Source: Sarcina sp. DSM 11001 (GTDB lineage: Bacteria; Bacillota; Clostridia; Lachnospirales; Lachnospiraceae). From it: DNA of 64,000 nt. The position numbers were made by a program, and so were the translations under genes. Under the pieces are notes generated by a model. The model did no database searches. It worked only from the letters and a program-made list of their open reading frames with translations, and was not told the DNA's origin. Below are positions 1 to 7,402 of this stretch, piece after piece (the first letter of the stretch is position 1; each line of letters starts with the position of its first letter). The DNA lies in assembly GCF_900101015.1 (NCBI RefSeq), contig NZ_FNFZ01000021.1, forward strand, positions 27,114 to 91,113, written 5' to 3'.

Positions 1-2
1 GA

Positions 3-686
3 GTCCGGGCGCTGATCGGAAGCTGGCATTTTATTTTTGAGGATGAAAAATGTACGCTCCCCGAGGGCACACAGGAAAAATATGATGCCCTTCCCGACGA
101 CTGCTCGCTGCTTTATCTTGCTCTGGACAACAAACTGGCGGCAGTGATCTGTATCGAGGATCCGATCCGGGAAGAGGCGAAGAGCGTTGTGGAAGCCCTC
201 CACGGCGCAGGCTTCTCGAGAGTGGTCATGATGACAGGAGACAGCCGCAGGACCGCCGAGGCTGTCGCCGGCCGCCTCGGAATGGATGAATTCTATGCGG
301 AAGTCCTCCCGGAGGATAAGGCTGCCTTTGTCAAAAAAGAACACGAGGCGGGACGTAAGGTCGTGATGATCGGAGACGGGATCAACGATTCCCCGGCCCT
401 CTCGGAGGCAGACGCAGGAATCGCTATTTCGGCCGGAGCTGCGATTGCAAGAGAGATCGCCGACATCACGATCTCTGCAGAAGACCTGCGGGAGCTTGTC
501 GTACTCAGACGCCTGAGCAATGCCCTGATGGACAGGATCAACGGAAATTACCGGAGGATCATGACCTTTAACGGCCTGCTGATCGCCCTGGGCCTCCTGG
601 GCTACATGCCCTCTGCCCGCGCGGCTCTGCTGCATAATCTTTCCACCATCTATTTCAGCGTGGACAGCATGAAAGACCTGCTCTGA
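3..686 (+). CDS. Heavy-metal translocating P-type ATPase, C-terminal part (5' end outside window)
   Basis: The frame is open from the window edge, so this is the last 227 residues of a longer membrane pump that couples ATP hydrolysis to metal ion transport. Visible are the HAD-type P-domain motifs TGDS (nt 234-245) and GDGINDSPAL (nt 372-401), followed by a hydrophobic C-terminal pair of helices ending SVDSMKDLL. The phosphorylation motif DKTGT and the metal-binding membrane helices must lie upstream. Two C-terminal helices right after the P domain are the P1B (heavy metal) topology. Substrate cannot be read from this part. The last 26 nt including the stop are duplicated in tandem downstream. 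Family call is secure; the metal is unknown. Confidence 0.9.
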   Translation, partial: VRALIGSWHFIFEDEKCTLPEGTQEKYDALPDDCSLLYLALDNKLAAVICIEDPIREEAKSVVEALHGAGFSRVVMMTGDSRRTAEAVAGRLGMDEFYAEVLPEDKAAFVKKEHEAGRKVVMIGDGINDSPALSEADAGIAISAGAAIAREIADITISAEDLRELVVLRRLSNALMDRINGNYRRIMTFNGLLIALGLLGYMPSARAALLHNLSTIYFSVDSMKDLL

Positions 687-768
687 AACAGAGTATCTCG
701 GTGTGGACAACATGAAGAATCTGCTCTGAAACAGAGTATCTCGGTGTGGATAGCATGTAGGACCTGCT
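661..768. repeat. 43-bp tandem repeat, about 2.5 copies, spanning the end of the ATPase gene
   Basis: Units at 661-703, 704-746 and a partial one from 747. The first unit contains the last codons and stop of the ATPase gene, so the repeat looks like a tandem duplication of the gene's 3' end. Units 1 and 2 differ at only a few positions. Confidence 0.9.
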
Positions 769-785
769 TTTCTTCATCGCGGGAT

Positions 786-830
786 TGTACCCATGATGAT
801 TGTACCCATGATGATTGTACTCATGATGAA
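786..830. repeat. 15-bp tandem repeat, three copies
   Basis: TGTACCCATGATGAT occurs at 786-800 and 801-815, with a slightly changed third copy at 816-830. No function is apparent. Confidence 0.85.
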
Positions 831-938
831 GCTAGTTTCCCTTTTGCGCGTGTTACCCATGTTTGAAGACGTGGGTATTACGTGATAAAGACAATTAATT
901 TTCGGATTTTTGCCTTTGGGAAAAAGGAATGTGAAACA

Positions 939-995
939 GGGTTGTTGCATTAGCTGAAAGCTCAGCCAGGCAACAACCCTTTAAATTGCTCTTTT
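939..995 (+). terminator. Strong stem-loop with weak U-rich tail, possible terminator
   Basis: GGGTTGTTGC (939-948) pairs perfectly with GCAACAACCC (970-979). A smaller CTGA/TCAG helix lies inside and a T-rich run follows. It could end the transcript from the upstream ATPase operon, although it is about 250 nt past the stop codon. Confidence 0.5.
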
Positions 996-998
996 GAA

Positions 999-1155
999 GT
1001 GACCTTGGGCCTCCAGATCCGAAATATCGCTTTACTATTTCGGGTCATGGGTGACCTCGGGCTTGCGAATCCGAAATATCGAATTTACTTTTTCACAACA
1101 TAGGTGACCTCATGCCACCGGCCCCGAAAGATCTCTTTACTTTTTTGTAGTATGG
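999..1155. repeat. Degenerate repeat of about 52 bp, three copies
   Basis: Copies begin GTGACCT near 999, 1051 and 1104. Each carries a CCGAAA-type core and a TTTACT element. They are more diverged than the repeats nearer the ATPase gene. They have no unique spacers, so this is not a CRISPR array. Confidence 0.65.
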
Positions 1156-1283
1156 AACATTCAAAAGCAAGGACTGTTACCTGGGGATTTTTTCAACGTT
1201 AGAGTAAATGAGTCTTTTTGGAGTTGTTTTGCCAGTAATGGTTAGCTATACTTAACCCAACGATTAGAGCAGATACAGACAGA

Positions 1284-1335
1284 GGCGCCTTGCAAGGCGC
1301 TTTATTCAGGGGAATAGGTTAGACAATTCTAACCA
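1284..1335. other. Two small palindromes in the spacer before the DUF2325 gene
   Basis: GCGCCTTGCAAGGCGC (1285-1300) is a perfect 16-bp palindrome followed by TTTATT. GGTTAGA/TCTAACC (1318-1324 and 1329-1335) forms a second hairpin with a CAAT loop. Either could be a weak terminator or an operator. Nothing else is recognisable in 1156-1390. Confidence 0.4.
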
Positions 1336-1387
1336 TCCTGTAAAGAAACATAACCCAGATAAAAGGAATAACCTGAACCGGGTCTGG

Positions 1388-1515
1388 CTAAACCAGGACT
1401 GAACGAAAAAAGGACTGAAATAAACCAGGACTGACTATACCAGGAATAAACTACAGCAGAAATAAACTACACCAGAAATAAATTAAAGCAAGAATAAACT
1501 AAACCAGGAATTAAT
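1388..1515. repeat. Degenerate 15-16 bp repeats upstream of the DUF2325 gene
   Basis: Variants of ACCAGGAATAAACTA recur about eight times up to the ribosome binding site of the next gene. Because they run right up to the start, they form the untranslated leader or promoter region of that gene. No clean promoter hexamers are visible among them. Confidence 0.65.
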
Positions 1516-1528
1516 AAAGAGGTGGAAG

Positions 1529-1822
1529 ATGAGCGTGATTATCCTTGGCGGAAATGAATGTATGGAGCGCCAGTACAAAGATCTCTGTAAAGAGTACAAG
1601 TGCCGGGCTAAGGTTTTTATCAAACCTTCCGGGAGCCTTAGAAACAAGCTGGGGAATCCTGATCTGATGATTTGTTTCACCGGAGCCCTGTCCCATAAAG
1701 TTTTGAAATGCGCCCAGAGCGAGATTAAGGGAAAAAACACAATGGTAGAGCATTCCAGGACCGCATCTATCGCGGCTCTGCGCAGCATTCTTGAGAAACA
1801 CACCCTCCAACAGGGAGCATGA
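1529..1822 (+). CDS. DUF2325 domain-containing protein
   Basis: A 97-residue single-domain protein starting at an ATG 6 nt behind AGAGGTGG. It begins with the VIILGGNE strand-loop that opens DUF2325 proteins, and the second half keeps the ...CFTGALSHKVLK... and ...HSRTASIAALRSIL pattern of the family. DUF2325 has no established biochemical role; the fold is Rossmann-like. It is followed by DUF3793 and flavodoxin genes in the same direction, a neighbourhood I associate with iron or redox regulation in Lachnospiraceae (inference). The 3' end of the gene is duplicated imperfectly 61 bp downstream. Family assignment is fairly sure, function unknown. Confidence 0.85.
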   Translation: MSVIILGGNECMERQYKDLCKEYKCRAKVFIKPSGSLRNKLGNPDLMICFTGALSHKVLKCAQSEIKGKNTMVEHSRTASIAALRSILEKHTLQQGA

Positions 1823-1884
1823 CTTAAACGCCGCATCGTCGTTGCAGAACAATATAAAACACACCCTTCAGCAGGGAGCATGAC
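1761..1884. repeat. 61-bp imperfect duplication of the DUF2325 gene's 3' end
   Basis: The best-conserved 28 bp lie at 1796-1823 (gene end including stop) and 1857-1884 (intergenic), with two substitutions. The sequence before each copy is also related (both contain CCGCATC). This is the second case here of a gene tail copied behind its own stop codon. Confidence 0.8.
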
Positions 1885-1927
1885 AGACATGTAGATTGCG
1901 ACTAATAACGGAGCCGGAGGAATACAG

Positions 1928-2491
1928 ATGTCAGATGAAATGCTTGTGCAAAACGGTTCACCGACATTGGCGGGAATCAAGACCGGGAATCTGTTCACAT
2001 GTCCATATACGGACAGACGGCAGACAATGCATGAACTGCAGCAGCTGAACAAGAGACTCGTGCCGAAAGGACTGCGGATCCTGCCCCTGCGTTACTCAGC
2101 GGAAAGGGTACTTGTATATCTCTATCGGTCGTCCCGCCTGGAAAAGGATCTGTCGGAGAAGGAAGCCGTAGAGTTGTTGGAAAACGCAGGTTACCGCCAT
2201 GAGAACGCGAATCAGTGTGTCATAGAGCTGATTCGTCGTATCAATGACGTGGACACTGAATTTCCGCACGAGATCGGTCTGTTTCTCAGTTATCCCCCGG
2301 AAGATGTGCGTGGATTTATTTCTCACAGAGAAAACAGGTCAGTCGGCTGCAAGCTGGTGGGAACCTGGCGCGTTTACGGTGATGTTCAGAAAGCCAGAAA
2401 GACTTTTGAGGAATACCGGAAATGCACCGAAAATTACTGCAGACAGTGGTCCAGCGGAGTACCGCTGTCAAGGCTCGTTGTTGCCGTGTAA
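1928..2491 (+). CDS. DUF3793 family protein
   Basis: 187 residues, ATG start with GGAGGAATACAG in front. The diagnostic block FPHEIGLFLSYPPEDVRGFI (residues about 113-132) and the following Cys-containing G-W-x-V-Y segment identify DUF3793, a cytosolic family common in Clostridia and often beside a flavodoxin gene. No catalytic motif is known. A CPY segment near the N-terminus and three further cysteines could bind a metal or haem, but this is only a guess. The next gene encodes a flavodoxin in the same orientation, about 270 bp on. No internal terminator is seen between them. Confidence 0.85.
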   Translation: MSDEMLVQNGSPTLAGIKTGNLFTCPYTDRRQTMHELQQLNKRLVPKGLRILPLRYSAERVLVYLYRSSRLEKDLSEKEAVELLENAGYRHENANQCVIELIRRINDVDTEFPHEIGLFLSYPPEDVRGFISHRENRSVGCKLVGTWRVYGDVQKARKTFEEYRKCTENYCRQWSSGVPLSRLVVAV

Positions 2492-2758
2492 AACATCTCG
2501 GCCGGGTACTTCTGAATCCAGTCCCAGAGCTGTACCAGGGTTAACTTCCCCGTGAGTAGACACAGAGTTTTCCAGCGTATCCTCTGTCACCTGCCGGGGC
2601 CTGCCCTCCCCGTGAAGAGACAGAGAAGCGTCCCTTGTCTCCTGTCAGTTCGGGCAGTCTCAGGAATTGTTTCCTGATCCGACCTTATGATGTTTACGGA
2701 TATGCAGATTTTGGCAAAGTAAAAAAGTGACAAAACAAAAAGAAAGGAAATCGAAAGA

Positions 2759-3181
2759 ATGAGTAAAATTGCAGTTGTGTTCTGGAGCGGTACAGGCAAT
2801 ACAGAGGCTATGGCGAATGCTGTAGCGGCGGGCGCGCAGGAAAAGGGGGCGGAAGTGACCGTCATGGGTCCTTCCGATTTCGGCGCGGCTGCAGTGGCCG
2901 GTTATGACGGAATTGCCTTTGGATGCCCCTCAATGGGCGTAGAGCAGCTCGAGGAAGCTGACTTCCAGCCGATGTGGGATGAGGTAAAGGGAGAGCTCTC
3001 CGGTAAAAAGGTCGTCCTTTTTGGCTCCTATGGCTGGGGAGACGGCGAGTGGATGCGCACCTGGGAAGACGAAGCAAAAGGCGCAGGTGCAGTCCTGGCA
3101 GCCGACTGCGTGATCGTCAACGGCGCTCCGGATGATGAGGGTGAAGCAAACTGCAAGGCGCTCGGAGCTGCGCTGATATAA
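2759..3181 (+). CDS. Flavodoxin
   Basis: 140 residues, the usual short-chain flavodoxin length. It is a cytosolic FMN-binding electron carrier that can replace ferredoxin when iron is scarce. The phosphate-binding loop SGTGNTE lies at residues 10-16, and the FMN isoalloxazine loops are at the FGCPSMG and FGSYGWGDG segments. Start is the ATG after AAAGAAAGGAAATCGAAAGA. It ends the DUF2325-DUF3793-flavodoxin cluster and has a strong terminator about 150 bp downstream. Which donor and acceptor it serves is not visible. Confidence 0.95.
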   Translation: MSKIAVVFWSGTGNTEAMANAVAAGAQEKGAEVTVMGPSDFGAAAVAGYDGIAFGCPSMGVEQLEEADFQPMWDEVKGELSGKKVVLFGSYGWGDGEWMRTWEDEAKGAGAVLAADCVIVNGAPDDEGEANCKALGAALI

Positions 3182-3328
3182 GGAATGGGTCCATTTCCGG
3201 TTTCTGCTGCTTTGCTTCTCCGTTCATACAGTCTGCAGTTGCCATGATTAACCCCGTATAATCACTGCAGCAGTTCCTTCTTACACAAAGCTGATCAGAA
3301 TATGAATACTGCCGGTATGGATTCACAT

Positions 3329-3362
3329 GCCTCCTGCCTGAAACGGCAGGAGGCCTTTTTGG
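3329..3362 (+). terminator. Rho-independent terminator after flavodoxin
   Basis: GCCTCCTGCC (3329-3338) pairs with GGCAGGAGGC (3345-3354) around a TGAAAC loop, followed by CTTTTT. A 10-bp GC-rich stem with a U-tract is a textbook intrinsic terminator. Confidence 0.9.
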
Positions 3363-3431
3363 CTCTTTAATTTTTCTTTTTTAACTATTTTCAATCTTCC
3401 TTTTTTTCTATCTTCGACTTCGTCGGAGAAG

Positions 3432-3460
3432 GTGTAAAAAAAGAAAAAGTGCGTTATAAT
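3432..3460 (+). promoter_or_regulatory. Candidate promoter for the ABC transporter pair
   Basis: A perfect -10 TATAAT lies at 3455-3460. The -35 position 17 bp upstream (GTGTAA) is poor, so activity may need an activator. The rest of 3363-3675 is an A/T-rich tract and a weakly coding-like leader. Confidence 0.4.
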
Positions 3461-3675
3461 AGTTAATGCAAGCTAACCATCCTGCCTGAAGCGTGCCCGC
3501 ACCGGAAATAACAGGCAGGTAATGATCGGTGGACGATCATCGCAATGCTGGGGACAGCAGACAATCGTCGTTATACAGAGGTCATCAGGCAGCAATGGAA
3601 GACATCAAAGACATCAGACATGGAACAGTCGGCAGCAGACAATTGACTGAAAAAACCGGGGAATCTGGAAAAACC

Positions 3676-4386
3676 ATGGAAACCACAGTGCTATTGGAAT
3701 TAAGGGATATCCGTAAAGCTTTTGGAAAAGGGGAAAACCGTGTGGAAGTGCTGCGCGGAATCAGTCTCGATGTAAAAAAAGGAGAGTTCTGTGTTTTGCT
3801 TGGACCTTCCGGTTCCGGCAAGTCAACGCTCCTCAATATTATCGGGGGGATCGACAGTACGGACAGCGGGGAGATTCTGATCGGCGGAGAACGGATGAGC
3901 GCGATGGGAGAGAAGGAACTGACCCGTTACCGGCGACGTCACCTGGGATATATTTTTCAGATGTACAACCTGATCCCTAATCTGACTGTCAGGGAGAATA
4001 TCGAAGTCGGGGCTTATCTGGGCAGGGATCCGCTGGATGTCGACGAAATCCTGCATACGCTCGGGCTGTACGAGCACCGCAGAAAGCTTCCCAACCAGCT
4101 TTCGGGAGGCCAGCAGCAGAGGACGAGCATAGGCAGGGCAATCATCAAGAATCCCGATATCCTGCTTTGCGACGAGCCGACAGGAGCGCTGGACTACAAT
4201 ACGTCCAGAGAGATCCTGCGTCTCATTGAAAAAATCAGCCTGCAGTATGGGACCACGATCATCATGGTCACCCACAATGAGGCGATAGGGGCTATGGCGG
4301 ACACGGTGATCCGGCTGAGAGACGGCTCGATCCGCGACCGCACGGTAAACGTTACCAGGATGCCGGCAGACCAGTTGGAATGGTAA
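3676..4386 (+). CDS. ABC transporter ATP-binding protein (MacB/LolD type)
   Basis: The 236-residue ATPase powers the FtsX-type permease encoded next. It has Walker A GPSGSGKST, Q-loop FQMYN, signature LSGGQQQR, Walker B ILLCDEPTGALD and the switch histidine in VTHNE. This set, including the PTGALD form, is typical of MacB/LolD-class exporters and of peptide-antibiotic resistance cassettes. I chose the ATG at 3676 because homologues begin just before LLELRDIRKAFG. The frame stays open upstream to a GTG at 3529 that has a fair AGGCAGG in front, so a 49-residue N-terminal extension is possible. The gene's last 55 bp are repeated almost identically behind the stop. Confidence 0.9.
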   Translation: METTVLLELRDIRKAFGKGENRVEVLRGISLDVKKGEFCVLLGPSGSGKSTLLNIIGGIDSTDSGEILIGGERMSAMGEKELTRYRRRHLGYIFQMYNLIPNLTVRENIEVGAYLGRDPLDVDEILHTLGLYEHRRKLPNQLSGGQQQRTSIGRAIIKNPDILLCDEPTGALDYNTSREILRLIEKISLQYGTTIIMVTHNEAIGAMADTVIRLRDGSIRDRTVNVTRMPADQLEW

Positions 4387-4449
4387 TTGTGATTATCCGC
4401 GACCGCACGGTAAATGTTACCAGGATGCCGGCAGACCAGTCGGAATGGT
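4330..4449. repeat. 55-bp duplication of the ABC ATPase gene's 3' end
   Basis: Copies at 4330-4384 (gene end with stop) and 4395-4449 (intergenic) differ at about two positions. This is the youngest-looking of the 3'-end duplications in the window. Confidence 0.95.
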
Positions 4450-4500
4450 CATTATGTCATATGTGAATACTTAATACTCGCACGCGGGTATCCCACAACT

Positions 4501-4540
4501 ATTATCTGAAGTCAAGGGTTATTATCTGAAGTTAAGGGTA
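4501..4540. repeat. 20-bp direct repeat, two copies
   Basis: Units at 4501-4520 and 4521-4540, both starting ATTATCTGAAGT, lie between the ATPase and permease genes. Confidence 0.8.
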
Positions 4541-4614
4541 CAGCGCGCTGAAGAATAAACAGGCTGTAAAATTATGATGCGGGTGAGCCTGCAGGATGGA
4601 CAGAGAGAACGGGC

Positions 4615-6948
4615 ATGAAGAAAAACAGGCAGAATCCCCTGCGGAAACGGTACCTGCGGGAGCTGAGAGGAGATTTCGGGAAATATCTGGTCATTTTTAT
4701 CCTTCTGGTCTTTACGATCGGTCTGATCTCCGGGTTTCTGGTGGCCGACGGGAGTATGATCATTGCTTATAATGAGAGCTTTGAGAAGTACCGGATCGAG
4801 GATGGAAATTTCCAGACAGATGATGAGATCTCCAGGGCAAACCGGAGAAAGATCGAGAAGTCCGGGGTCATCCTTTATGATAATTTCTATATTGAAAAAA
4901 AGCTGAAGGATGGGAATACACTGCGCATTTTTAAAAACAGGGAGGAGATCAATCTCCTGTGCCTGATGGAAGGAAGATTTCCGGAAAAAAGAGGAGATCT
5001 GGTCATCGACCGGATGTATGCGGACAACAATGGCATTCATGTCGGAGATGAGCTGCAATTCGGGAAGTCGATTTTTGTCGTGACCGGGCTTGTGGCTTTT
5101 CCGGATTACAGCGCCCTTTTTCAGAACAACAGCGACGCGATGTTCGATGCAGTCAAATTCGGGATTGGCGCAGTGGGAAGGGAGGACTTTGACAGCTTCG
5201 CGTCGGATGAGCTGACCTGGTGCTACAGTTGGAAATATGCGGATCCGCCCGGGTCGAAGGAGGAGGAAAAAAAGGTTTCGGACCGCCTGATGGAGGACGT
5301 GGCGGATATCATCTATCTGGAGGATTTTATCCCCCGATATATGAACCAGGCGATCCAGTTTACCGGGGAGGATATGGGCGGCGACCGGGCCATGATGCTG
5401 ATGCTTTTGTATATCATCATAGTCATCGTGGCTTTCGTATTTATGATCACGGTGCGGGACACGATCGCCCGGGAGGCGTCAGTGATCGGCACCCTGCGCG
5501 CCTCGGGCTTTACAAAGGGCGAACTGGTCCGGCATTATATGACTCTCCCGGTCCTGGTGACGCTGGCGGCCGCGATAGTCGGAAATGTCCTCGGCTATAC
5601 GGCGCTCAAGGAGGTCTGCGCCGGTCTGTATTACGCGAGCTACAGCCTGCCGACTTATGTCACTGTCTGGAACGGAGAAGCTTTTGTGCTTACCACAGTG
5701 GTGCCCGTTCTGATCATGCTGGCAGTGACCTTTCTGACCCTGCAGCGCCGACTGCGGCTCTCACCCCTCCAGTTTCTGAGGAAGGAACTGAGCCGCCGCA
5801 GCAGGGACCGCGCCCTGTTTCTCCCTTCCCGGCTCCCTTTTCTGCTGAGATTCCGCCTGAGGATCTTTTTTCAGAATATGGGAAATTATGCGGTCCTGCT
5901 GATCGGGATCCTGTTCGCGAACCTCCTTCTCCTGTTCGGTCTGGCCCTGCCGGCGGTTCTGGACCGCTATCAGGAGTCCATGAAGGACAACATGCTCTGC
6001 GACTATCAGTATTATCTGAAGATCCCGGCTTACAGGATGGACAGGGATTATGAATTTGACAAGATCCTGTCCTTCTCTTTTCTGCGAACAGCTACGATGA
6101 CTTCCAACAAGGACGCGGAGCCTTTCGCCTCCTACACCCTGCGCATTCCGGAAGGGGAGGCTCTGCGGGTTGAGGACATCAATGTCTACGGGATCAAAAA
6201 GAACAGCCGCTATATCCATATCCCGATCCGCCGGGGTGAAATATGGGTCTCATCAGCCTATGCGGACAAGTGCAGGATCTCCGAAGGAGATACGATCCGG
6301 CTCAGAGAGCCTTACGAGGACCGGACCTATGAATTCCATGTGGACGGCATATACGACTACATGGGAGGTCTGTGTATGTTTATGCGAATGGAAGACCTCT
6401 GTGAGCGTTTCGGCCTCTTTGAGGACTACCGGTCGGGATACTTTTCGGACAGCAGAATCACGGACGTCAGCAGAGACCTGATCGCCTCTGTCATAGATTA
6501 CGATGCCCTCATCAAGATCAGCAGGCAGCTGGACGTCTCCATGGGAGGCATGATGGTCGTGGTCGACGGCTTTTCCGTTGTCCTCTTCATGATCCTGATC
6601 TACCTCCTCTCCAGGATCGTGATCGAAAAGAACGCCCATGCCATTTCGATGACAAAGATCCTGGGCTATACCGACGGGGAGATTGCCGGACTCTATATAT
6701 GGACGACCAGTGTAGTGACGGTCCTGCTGCTTCTGGTGACGATTCCGGCAGTCAATGCCATCATGGAGCTGATCTTCCGCAACTATCTCGCCGCAAGGAT
6801 GACGGGATGGATCACTTACGACATCCCCCGGTCCGTTTTTTACAAAATGTTTTTGATCGGCACTGTGACCTATGCTGCGGTCGCAGCTTTCGAGATCCGC
6901 AAGATTCGCGCGATCCCCATGACCGATGCCCTCAAGGACGTGATGTAG
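4615..6948 (+). CDS. ABC transporter permease, FtsX-like, two-domain
   Basis: 777-residue integral membrane protein. There is one N-terminal membrane segment (about residues 23-45), an extracytoplasmic domain of roughly 215 residues, and four helices (about 262-450) with the FtsX core. A second external domain follows, then a C-terminal FtsX core with three helices (about 650-770). The duplicated FtsX arrangement matches permeases that work with MacB/LolD-type ATPases, such as the one just upstream. Such pairs usually export peptides or lipids or act in antimicrobial-peptide resistance; the substrate here is unknown. Start ATG follows GAGAGAACGGGC. No two-component sensor is adjacent, unlike the BceAB class. 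Confidence 0.9.
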   Translation: MKKNRQNPLRKRYLRELRGDFGKYLVIFILLVFTIGLISGFLVADGSMIIAYNESFEKYRIEDGNFQTDDEISRANRRKIEKSGVILYDNFYIEKKLKDGNTLRIFKNREEINLLCLMEGRFPEKRGDLVIDRMYADNNGIHVGDELQFGKSIFVVTGLVAFPDYSALFQNNSDAMFDAVKFGIGAVGREDFDSFASDELTWCYSWKYADPPGSKEEEKKVSDRLMEDVADIIYLEDFIPRYMNQAIQFTGEDMGGDRAMMLMLLYIIIVIVAFVFMITVRDTIAREASVIGTLRASGFTKGELVRHYMTLPVLVTLAAAIVGNVLGYTALKEVCAGLYYASYSLPTYVTVWNGEAFVLTTVVPVLIMLAVTFLTLQRRLRLSPLQFLRKELSRRSRDRALFLPSRLPFLLRFRLRIFFQNMGNYAVLLIGILFANLLLLFGLALPAVLDRYQESMKDNMLCDYQYYLKIPAYRMDRDYEFDKILSFSFLRTATMTSNKDAEPFASYTLRIPEGEALRVEDINVYGIKKNSRYIHIPIRRGEIWVSSAYADKCRISEGDTIRLREPYEDRTYEFHVDGIYDYMGGLCMFMRMEDLCERFGLFEDYRSGYFSDSRITDVSRDLIASVIDYDALIKISRQLDVSMGGMMVVVDGFSVVLFMILIYLLSRIVIEKNAHAISMTKILGYTDGEIAGLYIWTTSVVTVLLLLVTIPAVNAIMELIFRNYLAARMTGWITYDIPRSVFYKMFLIGTVTYAAVAAFEIRKIRAIPMTDALKDVM

Positions 6949-7009
6949 CTTCCCATGGTCCACTCTCTGGCCTGCTGACGGCTGTTAGATGCTTCTGTGC
7001 TGAAAAAAT

Positions 7010-7110
7010 AAGCCGCTGAAAAATGGGCACTGAAAATAGGCCGCTGAAAAAAAGAGCCCTGAAAAAGATCCCTGAAAACAGCCCCTGAAAAAATGGGCCT
7101 GAAAAATGGC
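7010..7110. repeat. Irregular CTGAAAA repeats after the permease gene
   Basis: CTGAAAA recurs about eight times, with spacings of 12-19 bp and GC-rich interruptions. It is low-complexity sequence between the permease stop and the tRNA promoter, with no clear terminator. Confidence 0.6.
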
Positions 7111-7132
7111 AAATATTTTATGAAAAAAGTAC

Positions 7133-7161
7133 TTGCAATTTTGTTGGATAGGGGTTAATAT
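7133..7161 (+). promoter_or_regulatory. Promoter of the tRNA-Pro gene
   Basis: TTGCAA (7133-7138) and TAATAT (7156-7161) are separated by exactly 17 bp and lie about 50 bp before the mature tRNA. A small imperfect hairpin is present in the 5' leader. Confidence 0.7.
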
Positions 7162-7210
7162 ACTACTTGCGTGTTGCGGAGCAACGCGGCATGCTTCTGT
7201 TTTAACAGAT

Positions 7211-7284
7211 CGGGGTGTAGCGCAGCTGGCTAGCGCACTTCGTTAGGGACGAAGGGGTCGTGGGTTCGAATCCCGTCACTCCGA
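7211..7284 (+). tRNA. tRNA-Pro (anticodon AGG)
   Basis: Folds as a complete cloverleaf: acceptor CGGGGTG/CACTCCG with a C1-G72 pair and A73, D-stem GCGC/GCGC, and anticodon stem CTTCG/CGAAG. The anticodon loop is TTAGGGA (anticodon 7245-7247), and the T-loop is TTCGAAT. C1-G72, A73, G35 and G36 are proline identity elements. No CCA is encoded. The A at position 34 is unusual for bacterial proline tRNAs and would normally be converted to inosine. A strong terminator follows directly. Confidence 0.95.
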
Positions 7285-7298
7285 GAAAACGTGGAAAA

Positions 7299-7329
7299 GA
7301 GCCGTGAACAGTTTGTTCACGGCTCTTTT
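7299..7329 (+). terminator. Terminator of the tRNA-Pro transcript
   Basis: GAGCCGTGAAC (7299-7309) pairs perfectly with GTTCACGGCTC (7315-7325), followed by TTTT. It separates the tRNA from dxs and rules out upstream start codons for dxs inside it. Confidence 0.85.
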
Positions 7330-7402
7330 CGCACACACACATTTTTTCGCACACACACAATATAAAAGCGAATCCGCTTTGTTTGTGAAAGGAGAAATGC
7401 CG

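Noticed and set aside
5220..6053. 277-codon plus-strand frame inside the FtsX permease
   Set aside because: Out-of-phase Gly/Pro/Arg-rich shadow; the permease frame has coherent helices and FtsX motifs.
7304..7402. Longer dxs start (33 extra codons)
   Set aside because: The extension would begin inside the tRNA terminator stem and encode low-complexity CACACA sequence; the 7403 ATG has the proper RBS.
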